NCBI GenBank assembly: GCA_963702075.1
Contig: OY969703.1
Location: forward strand, 620,001-684,000
Direction of reading: 5' to 3'
Origin: VAYN01 sp963702075
GTDB lineage: Bacteria; Actinomycetota; Thermoleophilia; Solirubrobacterales; 70-9
DNA: 64,000 nucleotides
Position numbers and translations under genes: made by a program. Below, piece by piece: positions 52,175 to 60,705 of this stretch. Each line of letters starts with the position of its first letter. The first letter of the stretch is position 1. Under the pieces are notes generated by a model. The model was not told where the DNA came from. It saw nothing but the letters and a program-made list of their open reading frames with translations, and did not search any database.

Positions 52175-53177
52175 AGCGCTCGAAGGCTGGTTCGGCGAGA
52201 ACGTCTCCGGCGTCGAGCTTCCGCTGCAGTTCGAGCGGATCGCCGGCGGTCACTCGAACCTGACCTACCGGGTCACCGACGCTTCGGGTGCGAAATGGGC
52301 GCTGCGGCGGCCGCCGCTCGGCAAGCGGCTCGGCTCCGCGCACGACATGGCGCGTGAGCACAAGGTGGTCTCCGCCCTGGGAGGGACCGAGGTGCCGGTG
52401 GCGCCGGTGGTCGGTCTCTGCGAAGACGAGAGCGTCAACGACGCCCCCTTCTACGTGATGGAGTTCGTCGAGGGGCCGATCCTGCGCGGCCTGGCCGAGG
52501 CCGAGATCTTCCCCGACGAGGGCGATCGGCGGGCGATCGGCGAGCGCGTCGCCGACACGCTGGTCCAGATACACGCCGTCGACCCCGACGCGGTCGGACT
52601 CGGCGACCTCGGCCGCAAGGAGGATTACGTCGCCCGCCAGCTGCGCCGCTGGCAGGGGCAGTGGGAGAAGTCGAAGACCCGGGAGCTGGAGCCGATCGAC
52701 CGCGTCCACGAGGCGCTCTCGGCGCGGATCCCCGAGCAGGGACCGGCGACGATCGTCCACGGCGACTACCGCCTCGACAACATGATCCTCGCCGACTCCG
52801 GCGAGGTGGCGGCCGTCGTCGACTGGGAGCTCTGTACCCTCGGCGACCCCCTCGCCGACGTCGGCCTGCTGATGGCCTACTGGCCCGAGCGCGGCGACGA
52901 CGTCGTCGCCCTCGGCATGCCCGCCAACCTCGCCCCCGGCTTCCCGAGCCAGGCGGAGCTGGCTGCCCGCTACGCCGAGCGCAGCGGCCGCGATCTCTCC
53001 GACCTCGGCTTCTATGTCGCCCTCGGCTACTGGAAGCTGGCGATCATCCTCGAGGGCGTCTACGCCCGCTACACCGCCGGCGGCTACGGCAAGGTCAACG
53101 AGGGCTTCGAGGCGTTTGCGCGCTTGGTCGAGCGGCTGGCCGAAGAGGCGGAGCGGGTTGAGCGCGAGGGCAGCTAA
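52113..53177 (+). CDS. APH-family phosphotransferase (ACAD10/LvaA-like)
   Basis: A 354-residue aminoglycoside-phosphotransferase-like kinase with the catalytic loop HGDYRLDNMI and Mg-binding VVDWELCTLGDP. The N-terminal region (RIAGGHSNLTYRV) is that of kinases associated with acyl-CoA dehydrogenases. In the pathway known from LvaA/ACAD10, such kinases phosphorylate a 4-hydroxyacyl-CoA, and an ACAD removes the phosphate. An ACAD10/11-like dehydrogenase lies 2.6 kb away. Antibiotic resistance is unlikely. The ATG at 52113 is chosen by the family's start. Confidence 0.83.
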   Translation: MTDEATDANGTVEAPDGIDRKALEGWFGENVSGVELPLQFERIAGGHSNLTYRVTDASGAKWALRRPPLGKRLGSAHDMAREHKVVSALGGTEVPVAPVVGLCEDESVNDAPFYVMEFVEGPILRGLAEAEIFPDEGDRRAIGERVADTLVQIHAVDPDAVGLGDLGRKEDYVARQLRRWQGQWEKSKTRELEPIDRVHEALSARIPEQGPATIVHGDYRLDNMILADSGEVAAVVDWELCTLGDPLADVGLLMAYWPERGDDVVALGMPANLAPGFPSQAELAARYAERSGRDLSDLGFYVALGYWKLAIILEGVYARYTAGGYGKVNEGFEAFARLVERLAEEAERVEREGS

Positions 53178-53310
53178 GCCCCGGTCCCACTGTTGATCCG
53201 CCGAAACCGGTTGACACCATCCGATCCGATTGAAAGGGTCGGAGGTAACTCTGCGGTTCCTGAACAGCCGCGTCCATCCCCGCCCTTGTCCCTATAAAGG
53301 AGACCTAGTC

Positions 53311-54033
53311 GTGAAATCGATTCGCAAACGGATCACGTACGCCAACGTGATGTCCTCGATAGCCGTGTTTCTTGTCCTCGGTGGTGCGTCGGCCCTTGCC
53401 GCATCTCACCTCGGCAAGAACAGCGTCGGCTCGAAGCAGCTGAAGAAGAACGCTGTGACGACGGCCAAAATCAAGAACAACGCCGTGACCACCTCGAAGA
53501 TCAAGAACGGTGCGATCAGCGGCTCAAAGATCAACCTTGCCACCCTCGGCAAGGTGCCCAGCGCAACCAACGCGGACAACGCAACCAACGCCGGTCATGC
53601 AACCAACGCTGACACCGCCAACAACGCGAATGCGGTCGGCGGCCTGCACTTGGGCAAGCTGAGCTACACGGCTAACACGAACAGCGCGAAAACCGTGATT
53701 TTCAGCGGTGCCGGGCTGACGCTCTACGCCGAATGCGACGCTGGCGAAGTGCTCGATTTCACCGCAACGACCAGCGTCAACAATTCTGAGATCTACGAGA
53801 GCGGCAACTACCTGACTACCTACGAAGGCAACTACGACGACGACTTCGATCAGGGAGATACCGAGAAAGTCGGCGAAAACATCGGAGACAACAGCCAGGA
53901 TGAAGTTCAGGGGCAACTTGTGTACGCCAACCCCCTGGGCGGAACGGTTACGGCTGAGTTCTTCCTGAACGACTTTGGTTCGTTCGGGGAAACGACGACC
54001 TGTGCCGTCCAGGGCACGGTCGTCTTCTCCTAA
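53311..54033 (+). CDS. Secreted repeat protein (KIKN/GAI stalk), paralogue
   Basis: A 240-residue exported protein with a signal-like segment (VMSSIAVFLVLGGASALAA), a repeat stalk (KQLKKNAVTTAKIKNNAVTT, then NADNATNAGHATNAD) and a C-terminal domain with two Cys (YAECDAG, TTCAVQG). It is built like the gene at 18.4 kb but the C-terminal domain differs. GTG at 53311 follows AAAGGAG. A perfect terminator hairpin follows. A surface role is likely. Its GC is lower than the genome's. Confidence 0.82.
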   Translation: MKSIRKRITYANVMSSIAVFLVLGGASALAASHLGKNSVGSKQLKKNAVTTAKIKNNAVTTSKIKNGAISGSKINLATLGKVPSATNADNATNAGHATNADTANNANAVGGLHLGKLSYTANTNSAKTVIFSGAGLTLYAECDAGEVLDFTATTSVNNSEIYESGNYLTTYEGNYDDDFDQGDTEKVGENIGDNSQDEVQGQLVYANPLGGTVTAEFFLNDFGSFGETTTCAVQGTVVFS

Positions 54034-54045
54034 GCCCATTCCTGA

Positions 54046-54079
54046 GATGCCGATCCGGTCGAAGGACCGGATCGGCATC
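54046..54079 (+). terminator. Rho-independent terminator
   Basis: A perfect 15-bp stem (GATGCCGATCCGGTC pairing with 54065-54079), GAAG tetraloop and TGTTCT after it. It lies 12 bp downstream of the secreted repeat protein stop. Confidence 0.85.
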
Positions 54080-54214
54080 TGTTCTACGGCTTCTGACCAG
54101 TTGCGCAGCAAGGTTCTGGTCCGATAGCCTGCCACTCCGTCTCATAGCCACGCACAAGGGGGGGCGGGGCGGCTGTCTTCCGCTACCGCTCCTTTAGCAC
54201 CAGCATCCGACGAA

Positions 54215-55726
54215 CTACGGGAGCGGTTCGATTGGTTTCAGCGTGGGCATGGAGCCGAAGGAGTTGGTGGCGTAGTAAGGAGATGAAATCGCAGCCGCAA
54301 ACGAGGTGGTGGCCGATGATGAGGACTCGATCGGCCAATCCCAGCGGAGTTTCGTTTTTTCATCTTCAATGTTCCAGTTGAACCAGACAAATGCTTTGAC
54401 TTGGGGGAAACTTAGGGAGAGGTCCAGTGCGATTGCTTGTTGTATCCATTTGCTCTTTGAGCCCCCGAACTCCGTTGAGGCAGTCTCCCCAATCATGACT
54501 GGCTTGTTGCCGAGTTCGAGTAGGGCGTTGTAAGTAGGCTGGAATAATTCGTGGAAGCTAATCCAGCCTGAGTTGTGACCGGAAGGCGGAGGTTCAATGG
54601 GATTGTTTCCGCGGTTGTAGCCATCCATGCAGTTCCAGTCGACATACTGAGAGCCGGGGTAGAGCGAGGAAAGGCTCGTACTGCCTTCGAAGACCGTGTT
54701 GGGACACCACACCCAAGTGATATTGGTCGCTCCTTCTTCCACGGCCATATCATGGAAACGGCGCCAAGCCGCCACGAAGTTGGTCGGATTTTCAGCTGCC
54801 TGTTTACCCCACCCGTTCCAGGTGCCGTTCATCTCCCAGTCCCAGCGAAAAAAGAACGGTTTGCCGTAGGCTTTCACGGCTTTCAACCAGGTGCGGATGG
54901 CCGCTTCCTTGCCACCACCAACCGTCGCGATTTCGGCGAGTGACGTATTTCCGCTTTCCATATCCATTAGCGGTAGCGCTCCTCGGTTCGACGCGAATTC
55001 AAGGGCTTCGGGCGAGAATGCTCGGATCCATGGGGCAGGCTGGCCGAAGTGGACTATCGACACCGCCTTTCCCGTATGGCCCTCGAAGCGATTCCAGGTT
55101 TCGGTGTTCCAGGGAGCATCGCCCGAGGTTTCTTTTTCTTCTTCTAGCAACCGCACGTCCCCGTCCATCCAGGCACCCCAGTAGACACGAGGGGGTGAGG
55201 GGGTATAGGTGGTCGCGATAAAGGCCGCAGAGACGTTGCGCAGTCCAGAAGTCGTCCCAGATTCGAAGCGAAGGGAGAGTGCCCCGACTTCGAGAATGCT
55301 CTGACTAATCGAAAATGCCAGCGAGTGCCAGCCAGCCCCGCTGAAGCCTTTTGAGACGACCGGATGGGAACTGTTTCTAACTATCAATTCGACTGGAGTC
55401 GTGGTGGGCGTATAGAACCATGCAGTAGCCGTAAATCCGGTTGCGCCAGCTAGTCCGGATAGCGACGGAAATCCCACCTCGGCCTGGTAATTGGTGGAAT
55501 GGGAGACGTTCGCAGAGATGTAGTCCGACGTGGTAGGCGTTTCGGACGGCGTCACTGGATCATCCAAGGCTTCCCAAGCCGCCGAGGCACCAACGACCGC
55601 CCAAGGGGGGGACGGTGAGATAGTGGTCGTGGGCCGTAAATAAGTAGTGACCGATGCAACCGCGGGACTCGCCGCAACAAGAATGGCCACTAATCCGATA
55701 AAGAGCAACGCAAACGGTCGTTTCAT
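54215..55726 (-). CDS. Secreted GH26-like glycoside hydrolase
   Basis: A 503-residue exported enzyme with a signal peptide (FALLFIGLVAILVAASPAVA), an N-terminal beta-sandwich (about 25-175; GFTATAWFYTPTTTP) and a C-terminal TIM barrel. The catalytic acid/base is probably the Glu in FRWDWEMNGTW and the nucleophile the Glu in PVMIGETAS, the pair seen in GH26 beta-mannanases and related endoglucanases. Third-position codons are A/T-rich and GC is lower than neighbours by eye, suggesting transfer. Substrate (mannan, xylan or glucan) is not determinable here. Confidence 0.8.
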   Translation of the reverse strand: MKRPFALLFIGLVAILVAASPAVASVTTYLRPTTTISPSPPWAVVGASAAWEALDDPVTPSETPTTSDYISANVSHSTNYQAEVGFPSLSGLAGATGFTATAWFYTPTTTPVELIVRNSSHPVVSKGFSGAGWHSLAFSISQSILEVGALSLRFESGTTSGLRNVSAAFIATTYTPSPPRVYWGAWMDGDVRLLEEEKETSGDAPWNTETWNRFEGHTGKAVSIVHFGQPAPWIRAFSPEALEFASNRGALPLMDMESGNTSLAEIATVGGGKEAAIRTWLKAVKAYGKPFFFRWDWEMNGTWNGWGKQAAENPTNFVAAWRRFHDMAVEEGATNITWVWCPNTVFEGSTSLSSLYPGSQYVDWNCMDGYNRGNNPIEPPPSGHNSGWISFHELFQPTYNALLELGNKPVMIGETASTEFGGSKSKWIQQAIALDLSLSFPQVKAFVWFNWNIEDEKTKLRWDWPIESSSSATTSFAAAISSPYYATNSFGSMPTLKPIEPLP

Positions 55727-55758
55727 GTTCTTCCGCTTCCACTAGCCAATAGCGGGAT

Positions 55759-57021
55759 CTAGACCATCCGCGCTGCGTGCCGGGGCTCGAGGTTGCCTTC
55801 GGCTTCGGCTTCGGTGCGTTTGGACCAGCGGTTCAGCTCGCGGCGGGCGAGGACCATTTTGTGGACCTCGTCGGGGCCGTCGGCGAGGCGGAGCATGCGG
55901 GAGAAGCGCCACATGACCGCCAGCGGGGTGTCGTCGGTCATGCCGAGGGAGCCGTGGATCTGGATCGCCCGGTCGAGGACGTCCATCACCATGTTGGCAG
56001 CGACGATCTTGATCGCCGAGATCGCCTGGCGGGCGGCGCGCTTGCCCTCGGTGTCCATCTTCCAGGCGGCATAGAGGGTGAGCAGGCGGGCCTGGTCGAT
56101 CTCCATCCGCGAGGTCGCGATCGACTCCTGAACGAACTGCTTGTCGGCCAGCGGGCCGCCGAAGGCGCTGCGTTCGTTGGCGCGGCGGCACATCATCTCG
56201 TGGGCGCGCTCGGCGGTCCCGATCGCCCGCATGCAGTGGTGGATGCGGCCCGGGCCGAGCCGGTCCTGGGCGATCGCGAAGCCGGCGCCGCGCTCGCCGA
56301 GCAGGCTCCCCTTCGGCACCCGGCATTCTTCGTAGCGGATCTCGCAGTGGCCGGGACCGCGGTCGTGGCCCATCACCGGGATCGGCCGCACCAGGTTGAA
56401 CCCGGGCGTGTCGGTGGGGACGCAGATCATCGAGGCCCGCGCGTAGGGGGGTGCGTCGGGGTCGGTGACGACCATCGCGATCGCCAGCTCGGCGCCGACG
56501 GCGCCGGAGGTGAACCACTTGTGCCCGTCGACCACCCACTCGTCGCCGTCGAGCCAGGCCCGCGCCTGCAGCAGCGTCGGGTCGGAGCCGGAGACCTCGG
56601 GCTCGGTCATCGAGAAGCAGGAGCGGATCCTGCCCTCGAGTAGCGGCTCGAGCCAACGCTCGCGCTGCTCGGCCGTCCCGTGCTCGGCGAGGATCTCCAT
56701 GTTGCCGGTGTCCGGAGCGGAGCAGTTGAAGGCCATCGGCGCCGCCATCGGGCTGCGGCCCATCTCCTCGCAGAGCAGGCCGTACTCCCAGTTCGTCAGC
56801 CCCGGCCCGAAGCGCTCATCGGGCATGAACAGATTCCACAGCCCCTCGCCCTTGGCCTTCTCGCGCGCCGCCACCAGGTTCTGCGGGTAGGGGACGCCGG
56901 GGCCGACCTCCTCGTCGAGCGCTTCCATGATCTCCCGCTCCTGCGGGTAGACCTCCGCGTCCATGAAGTCGAGCACGCGCTCGCGCAGCTGTGCGACCTC
57001 GGGGCTGGGGTTGAAGTCCAT
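55759..57021 (-). CDS. Acyl-CoA dehydrogenase, ACAD10/11-like
   Basis: A 420-residue flavoprotein with the acyl-CoA dehydrogenase fold (SCFSMTEPEVSGSDPTLLQA; IHGSLGMTDDTPLAVMWRFS). The segment FNCSAPDTGNMEILAEHGT is characteristic of the ACAD10/11 branch, whose members act with APH-type kinases on 4-hydroxyacyl-CoAs. An APH kinase of that kind lies at 52.1 kb on the opposite strand. Ordinary beta-oxidation is the alternative role. It is followed on the minus strand by a low-GC glycosidase gene, so not in one operon with it. Confidence 0.85.
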   Translation of the reverse strand: MDFNPSPEVAQLRERVLDFMDAEVYPQEREIMEALDEEVGPGVPYPQNLVAAREKAKGEGLWNLFMPDERFGPGLTNWEYGLLCEEMGRSPMAAPMAFNCSAPDTGNMEILAEHGTAEQRERWLEPLLEGRIRSCFSMTEPEVSGSDPTLLQARAWLDGDEWVVDGHKWFTSGAVGAELAIAMVVTDPDAPPYARASMICVPTDTPGFNLVRPIPVMGHDRGPGHCEIRYEECRVPKGSLLGERGAGFAIAQDRLGPGRIHHCMRAIGTAERAHEMMCRRANERSAFGGPLADKQFVQESIATSRMEIDQARLLTLYAAWKMDTEGKRAARQAISAIKIVAANMVMDVLDRAIQIHGSLGMTDDTPLAVMWRFSRMLRLADGPDEVHKMVLARRELNRWSKRTEAEAEGNLEPRHAARMV

Positions 57022-57074
57022 TCGGTTCCTCTCCTCGTCCTCTGCGGGGAAGGAACGGTATCGGCTCGCCGCGC

Positions 57075-57752
57075 TCAGGCTCGCCGGTAGCGGGCGAAGA
57101 GCTCGCCGTCATCCTCCAGCAGCCAGGCGAGCTCGAGATCAGTGACGCCCGGGAGCCGCCCCTCGACGATCCGCGGCGCCTCGCCGCCGCTCAGCTTCGG
57201 CGCGACCGTCAGGAAGAGGTCGTCGACCAGCCCGTCGGCCTGAAGCTGCGCGTGCAGGTGCGGGCCGCCCTCGCAGAGCAGCGAGTGGATGCCGCGCTCC
57301 TGCCGCAGGTAGCGGAGCGCCTCGCGCAGGTTCACCGCCCCCTCGTGCCGCACCACCTCCACGGCCGCCGCCGTCTGCGGCGGCTCAGCCTCGGTCGCGG
57401 TGAAGATCAGCACCTCGTTCTCAGAGGCAAAGAGCGATGCGTCCCAGGGCAGGTCGAGCCGACCGCTGACCAGCACCGTCAGCGGCTCCATCGGTCCGTA
57501 GCGCTCGACCCGCATCGTCCCGGCCCCGATCATCACCGCGTCGAAGCGGGTGCGCAGCCCCACCAGCATCTCGGTGTCGGTGGCGGAGCCGATCGGCCCG
57601 GAACGTCCCTCGATCGTCGCCCGCCCGTCGACCGTGGCGGCGAAGTTGACCGCCACCAGCGGCCGCTCCTCGCGCGCTTCCTCGCCAGGGCGATAAGTCG
57701 CCAGCTGCTCGGAAGTCGAAGTCGGCCCGGAATCCGGGAGAAGTCGCCGCAT
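57075..57752 (-). CDS. RibD C-terminal-like reductase
   Basis: A 225-residue protein of the RibD-C/dihydrofolate-reductase fold: VAVNFAATVDGRATIEGRSG near the N-terminus and LCEGGPHLHAQL (EGGP) near residue 160. In full RibD proteins this domain reduces a pyrimidine intermediate of riboflavin synthesis, but free-standing copies have unproven roles. NADPH binding is inferred. No riboflavin genes are near. It is 53 bp downstream of the regulator gene. Confidence 0.82.
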   Translation of the reverse strand: MRRLLPDSGPTSTSEQLATYRPGEEAREERPLVAVNFAATVDGRATIEGRSGPIGSATDTEMLVGLRTRFDAVMIGAGTMRVERYGPMEPLTVLVSGRLDLPWDASLFASENEVLIFTATEAEPPQTAAAVEVVRHEGAVNLREALRYLRQERGIHSLLCEGGPHLHAQLQADGLVDDLFLTVAPKLSGGEAPRIVEGRLPGVTDLELAWLLEDDGELFARYRRA

Positions 57753-57804
57753 CGGGGCGAGGCTACCCTGAGGTGGCGGCTTTAGTCGCGCCGCCGGGCG
57801 ACGC

Positions 57805-58437
57805 TCACTCGGGGTCGGGACTCGGGAAGAGCGCCGTCGCGGCGACCGCGGGAATCGGCTTCTCGCCAGACGCGTTCATACGTTCGGCGGCAGCGGCCTG
57901 CTCGGACAAAATCGCTTCCAGAAGACCGTCCATCATTTTGCTGAGCCGGTTGAAGCCCTCGGAATCCAGGAGGAGGGTGGTGCGGGTGAGGTGGCGGTCG
58001 GAGCGGCTGTCGAAAGTGCCTTGCTCGATCGCTTCGCTCGCGTCTTTGATCAGGATGTCCCAGCCGTAGGCGGAAATCGCCTTGCGCACCTCCGGTGAGA
58101 GTGCCTCCCATTCGGCATTGGAGAGCAGCGGCCGTTCCACCGCTTTGTAGAAGTGCGCGACCGCGCCGCGAACCGATTCCTCCCTCACGAGCTCGACCAG
58201 GCCAAGCTCGACGAGGGTCCGGACGTGGTAGCTGACGTTGCTGAGGTCGTGTTCGAGGAGATCCGAAAGCTGCCTCGGGCTGGCGACGCGCTTGGTGAGG
58301 ATGGTCAGGCATTCCACCCGCATCGGGTGGCTCAGGCCCTTGACGAGCTGCTCGTGCCCCGGCCGCCCGAAGTTCTCCTTCGCCTCTTGGCGGAATCCCT
58401 GCTCGCCTGCCGCTTGACTGCTCAGGTGCTTACCCAT
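57805..58437 (-). CDS. ArsR-like winged-helix regulator
   Basis: A 210-residue protein with an N-terminal winged helix (LVKGLSHPMRVECLTILTKR, LSDLLEHDLSNVSYHVRTLV) and an extra C-terminal domain (WDILIKDASEAIEQGTFDSR; then helices to a SGEKPIPAVA tail). The DNA-binding part is ArsR/PadR-like; the C-terminal ligand or protein domain is not recognised. ATG at 58435-58437 follows GGAGGGATTGG. A possible promoter (TTAGCG, 17 bp, TACTCT) lies upstream. It is divergent from a 19-codon ORF with a perfect Shine-Dalgarno. Confidence 0.85.
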   Translation of the reverse strand: MGKHLSSQAAGEQGFRQEAKENFGRPGHEQLVKGLSHPMRVECLTILTKRVASPRQLSDLLEHDLSNVSYHVRTLVELGLVELVREESVRGAVAHFYKAVERPLLSNAEWEALSPEVRKAISAYGWDILIKDASEAIEQGTFDSRSDRHLTRTTLLLDSEGFNRLSKMMDGLLEAILSEQAAAAERMNASGEKPIPAVAATALFPSPDPE

Positions 58438-58578
58438 GCTCCAATCCCTCCGATTCAAGAGCCGACAACGCTACAGAGTATCCGAGCATTTACCCCGCGC
58501 TAATTCCGCCTCTCCTCAGAGCCGCTGAAGAGGCTTCCAGTAATGGTCACTTCTTCTGGTCTCGGCCCTGACCTAGGG

Positions 58579-58588
58579 AAGGAGGTGA
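58579..58588 (+). promoter_or_regulatory. Perfect Shine-Dalgarno of the 19-codon ORF
   Basis: AAGGAGGTGA is a ten-base full match to the anti-Shine-Dalgarno region of 16S rRNA, spaced 6 bases from the ATG. Matches this complete are rare in this window, and it argues that the tiny frame is translated. Confidence 0.8.
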
Positions 58589-58594
58589 GGCGGC

Positions 58595-58654
58595 ATGCAG
58601 ATCAGCAAGACCACGGGAGTGTTCCCGGCAATCTCCACCACAAAGACGAACTAA
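58595..58654 (+). CDS. Candidate 19-residue peptide gene
   Basis: MQISKTTGVFPAISTTKTN, TAA stop. It sits between the divergent ArsR-like regulator and the sulfotransferase, with a perfect Shine-Dalgarno and a 9-bp GC-rich hairpin directly after the stop. No hydrophobic leader is seen; the peptide is Thr/Ser-rich with a central GVFPAI. It could be a signalling peptide, a modified peptide precursor without visible maturases, or a regulatory uORF. I know no homologue. Confidence 0.6.
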   Translation: MQISKTTGVFPAISTTKTN

Positions 58655-58660
58655 CCGTCT

Positions 58661-58694
58661 CCGGGCGGGTCGATGCCACCACCGGCCCGCCCGG
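58661..58694 (+). terminator. Hairpin after the peptide ORF
   Basis: CCGGGCGGG (58661-58669) pairs with CCCGCCCGG (58686-58694), 6 bp beyond the stop of the peptide ORF. It could terminate both that transcript and the convergent sulfotransferase gene. No U-tract. Confidence 0.6.
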
Positions 58695-58700
58695 GCTAGC

Positions 58701-59690
58701 TCAGGAGTAGTCGTGCCAGCCGGGGAACTCGCGGCCGGCGAACTTCTGCAGCTCGGCGACGTCCTCGGTAAAGCGGCTGCGGACCGTCTCGAAGAGGTCG
58801 TCGGGGAGGGTCGGCTTCGGGGCGGGGGGCTTCTCGGGGTCGTGGACGACCTTCTCGACCAGCCAGCGCATCGACTCGGGCAGGCGGTCGAAGTTGCGGT
58901 CGAAGGAGCGGAAGCCCGGCAGTTTCACCAGCTTCTCCATCAGCTGGTATTTGTCGCTCTCCTTGGCGCTCGACTTCTCCCACTCGCGGTCGAACTGCTC
59001 GGAGGTGAAGCTCTCGTCGACGCCGGCGAAGGCGAACGCCTTGCGCATCGTCCCCTCGCGGTCGCTGTGCAGCTCCTCCTGGGCGATCAGGGTGATCTGG
59101 TCGCGGTCGAAGTGCTCGAGGTAGGGCTGCAGCTGCAGCCAGTACTTGGAGCGGTTGGTGTAGGAGTTGTCCGGGTTGGAGAGGACCTCGACCAGGTCGC
59201 CGGTCTCGTAGCCGGCGCCGGTCGCGTGGACCCAGTGCGAGAGGATTCGCTTGATCGGGTCGCGGACCATGTAGAGCAGGCGGGCGTCGGGGCAGTGCTG
59301 CTTGATCCGCTCCGGGACCCCCTCGAAGCGCGGCAGGTTGGTGTAGTGGGGCGAGGACTCGCCGCGGACCTCGAAGCGGTCGTCGAAGCGGCTCGCGTAC
59401 CAGTCGAGGCCGAGGTCCCAGTTCAGCTCCTCGACGAAGAAATTGAGCTCCTTCGGCTTCGACATCTGGACTTCCGGATGCAGGCCGAGGTAGTGGTGGA
59501 TGCTCGTCGTCCCGCACTTGAGGCCGCCGATGATGATCAGGTTCGGCATCTGCGCGTGGCGTTTGCGACGGCGGCGCCAGCGGCTCTTGCGATCGGCGGT
59601 ATACCGCTCGCGGGCACGGGCGCACATCGCCTCGTCGGCGGGGTCGGACACGGGCGTCTGGGGGAGCGTGTGCACGTCGGGGTCGGGCAC
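58701..59690 (-). CDS. PAPS-dependent sulfotransferase
   Basis: A 329-residue sulfotransferase. The 5'-phosphosulfate loop is IIIGGLKCGTTSIHHYLGLH and the 3'-phosphate-binding segment YMVRDPIKRILSHW. It transfers sulfate from PAPS to a sugar or lipid hydroxyl. Two starts are plausible: GTG at 59690 (chosen; TAGACT is a -10-like box upstream, hence maybe leaderless) or ATG at 59549, which begins just before the P-loop. The substrate is unknown. A flippase-like gene is divergent. Confidence 0.83.
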   Translation of the reverse strand: MPDPDVHTLPQTPVSDPADEAMCARARERYTADRKSRWRRRRKRHAQMPNLIIIGGLKCGTTSIHHYLGLHPEVQMSKPKELNFFVEELNWDLGLDWYASRFDDRFEVRGESSPHYTNLPRFEGVPERIKQHCPDARLLYMVRDPIKRILSHWVHATGAGYETGDLVEVLSNPDNSYTNRSKYWLQLQPYLEHFDRDQITLIAQEELHSDREGTMRKAFAFAGVDESFTSEQFDREWEKSSAKESDKYQLMEKLVKLPGFRSFDRNFDRLPESMRWLVEKVVHDPEKPPAPKPTLPDDLFETVRSRFTEDVAELQKFAGREFPGWHDYS

Positions 59691-59712
59691 GAGCGAGGCT
59701 AGTCTAGCTGCG

Positions 59713-60705
59713 ATGCCGTTCGCCGATCTCGCCGACAACTTCGAAGCGTTTTTCAATCGCACGGCGGAATTCTTCCGCCACCTCTCCGAAGTCCACTGGA
59801 CCACGTTCGGGATCGCCCTGCTCTGCCTGTTGGGCATGCAGCTGGCCCGCGCCTGGGCCTGGCGCAACGTGCTGCGCGCCGCCTATCCGGACAAGAAAAT
59901 CGCCTACCTGCCGCTCGCCGCCGCCTACCTCGCGGGGGCCGGGATCAACGCCGTGGTGCCGGCGCACGCGGGGGACGTGACCAAGGTCTTCCTGGTCAAA
60001 CGGCAGATCCCCGACTCCTCCTACCCCGCCGTCACCTCCTCCTTCCTCGTCCAGACCGTCTTCGACACCTCGGTCGGGGTGCTCGTCCTCTTCTACGCGA
60101 TCAGCCAGGGCCTGCTGCCGCCGCTGCCGCGGATCCCCGACCTGCCCGCCTTCGAGATCTCCTTCTGGGCCGACCACCCGAAGCTCTTCTTCATCGCCCT
60201 CGGGGTGACGCTGCTGGCGATCGTCGTCGGCATCTACCTGCTCGCCCACCGCGTCCGCCGCTTCTGGGCGCGCGTCCGCCAGGGCCTCGTCATCCTCACC
60301 GAGCCGCGCCGTTACCTGCGCGAGGTCGCCGCCTGGCAGGGCGTCGGCTGGCTCTTCCGCTTCGCCGCCTTCTGGTTCTTCCTCGAAGCCTTCGGCATCC
60401 ACGGCTCGATCGGCAACGTGATGCTGGTGATGAGCGTGCAGGCGATCGCCAACATCATTCCCTTCACCCCAGGCGGCGCCGGCGCCCAGCAAGCGCTGCT
60501 GGTGGCGACCCTGAGCGGGCCCTCGCGCACCGCCGTCCTCTCCTTCTCGGTCGGCACCCAGATCGCGATGGCGGCCTGGTCGGTGGTCCTCGGCTTCGCC
60601 GCGATCCTGCTCGTCTTCCGCACCACCGACTGGCGCGGCCTGATCCGCCAGGCACAGGAGGAAGCGGACACCCACAAGGCCGCGGAAGCGGCGACCCCGC
60701 CCTAG
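59713..60705 (+). CDS. Flippase-like membrane protein (lysylphosphatidylglycerol synthase TM-like)
   Basis: A 330-residue membrane protein with about seven to eight helices and the UPF0104 family signature VPAHAGDVTKVFLVKRQ and IIPFTPGGAGAQQALLV. Members are proposed to flip lipids or be part of lipid-modifying systems. N-terminus is soluble and amphipathic. Its TAG overlaps the convergent gene's stop within a shared CTAG. The substrate is unknown. Confidence 0.82.
   Translation: MPFADLADNFEAFFNRTAEFFRHLSEVHWTTFGIALLCLLGMQLARAWAWRNVLRAAYPDKKIAYLPLAAAYLAGAGINAVVPAHAGDVTKVFLVKRQIPDSSYPAVTSSFLVQTVFDTSVGVLVLFYAISQGLLPPLPRIPDLPAFEISFWADHPKLFFIALGVTLLAIVVGIYLLAHRVRRFWARVRQGLVILTEPRRYLREVAAWQGVGWLFRFAAFWFFLEAFGIHGSIGNVMLVMSVQAIANIIPFTPGGAGAQQALLVATLSGPSRTAVLSFSVGTQIAMAAWSVVLGFAAILLVFRTTDWRGLIRQAQEEADTHKAAEAATPP

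Noticed and set aside
52113..53177. Aminoglycoside resistance gene
   Set aside because: The APH fold is shared, but the N-terminal sequence and an ACAD10/11-type gene nearby fit acyl-CoA metabolism better.
53178..53310. A promoter with TTGACA at 53211-53216 before the stalk-repeat gene
   Set aside because: No acceptable -10 at 16-18 bp, so the hexamer alone is not enough to call.
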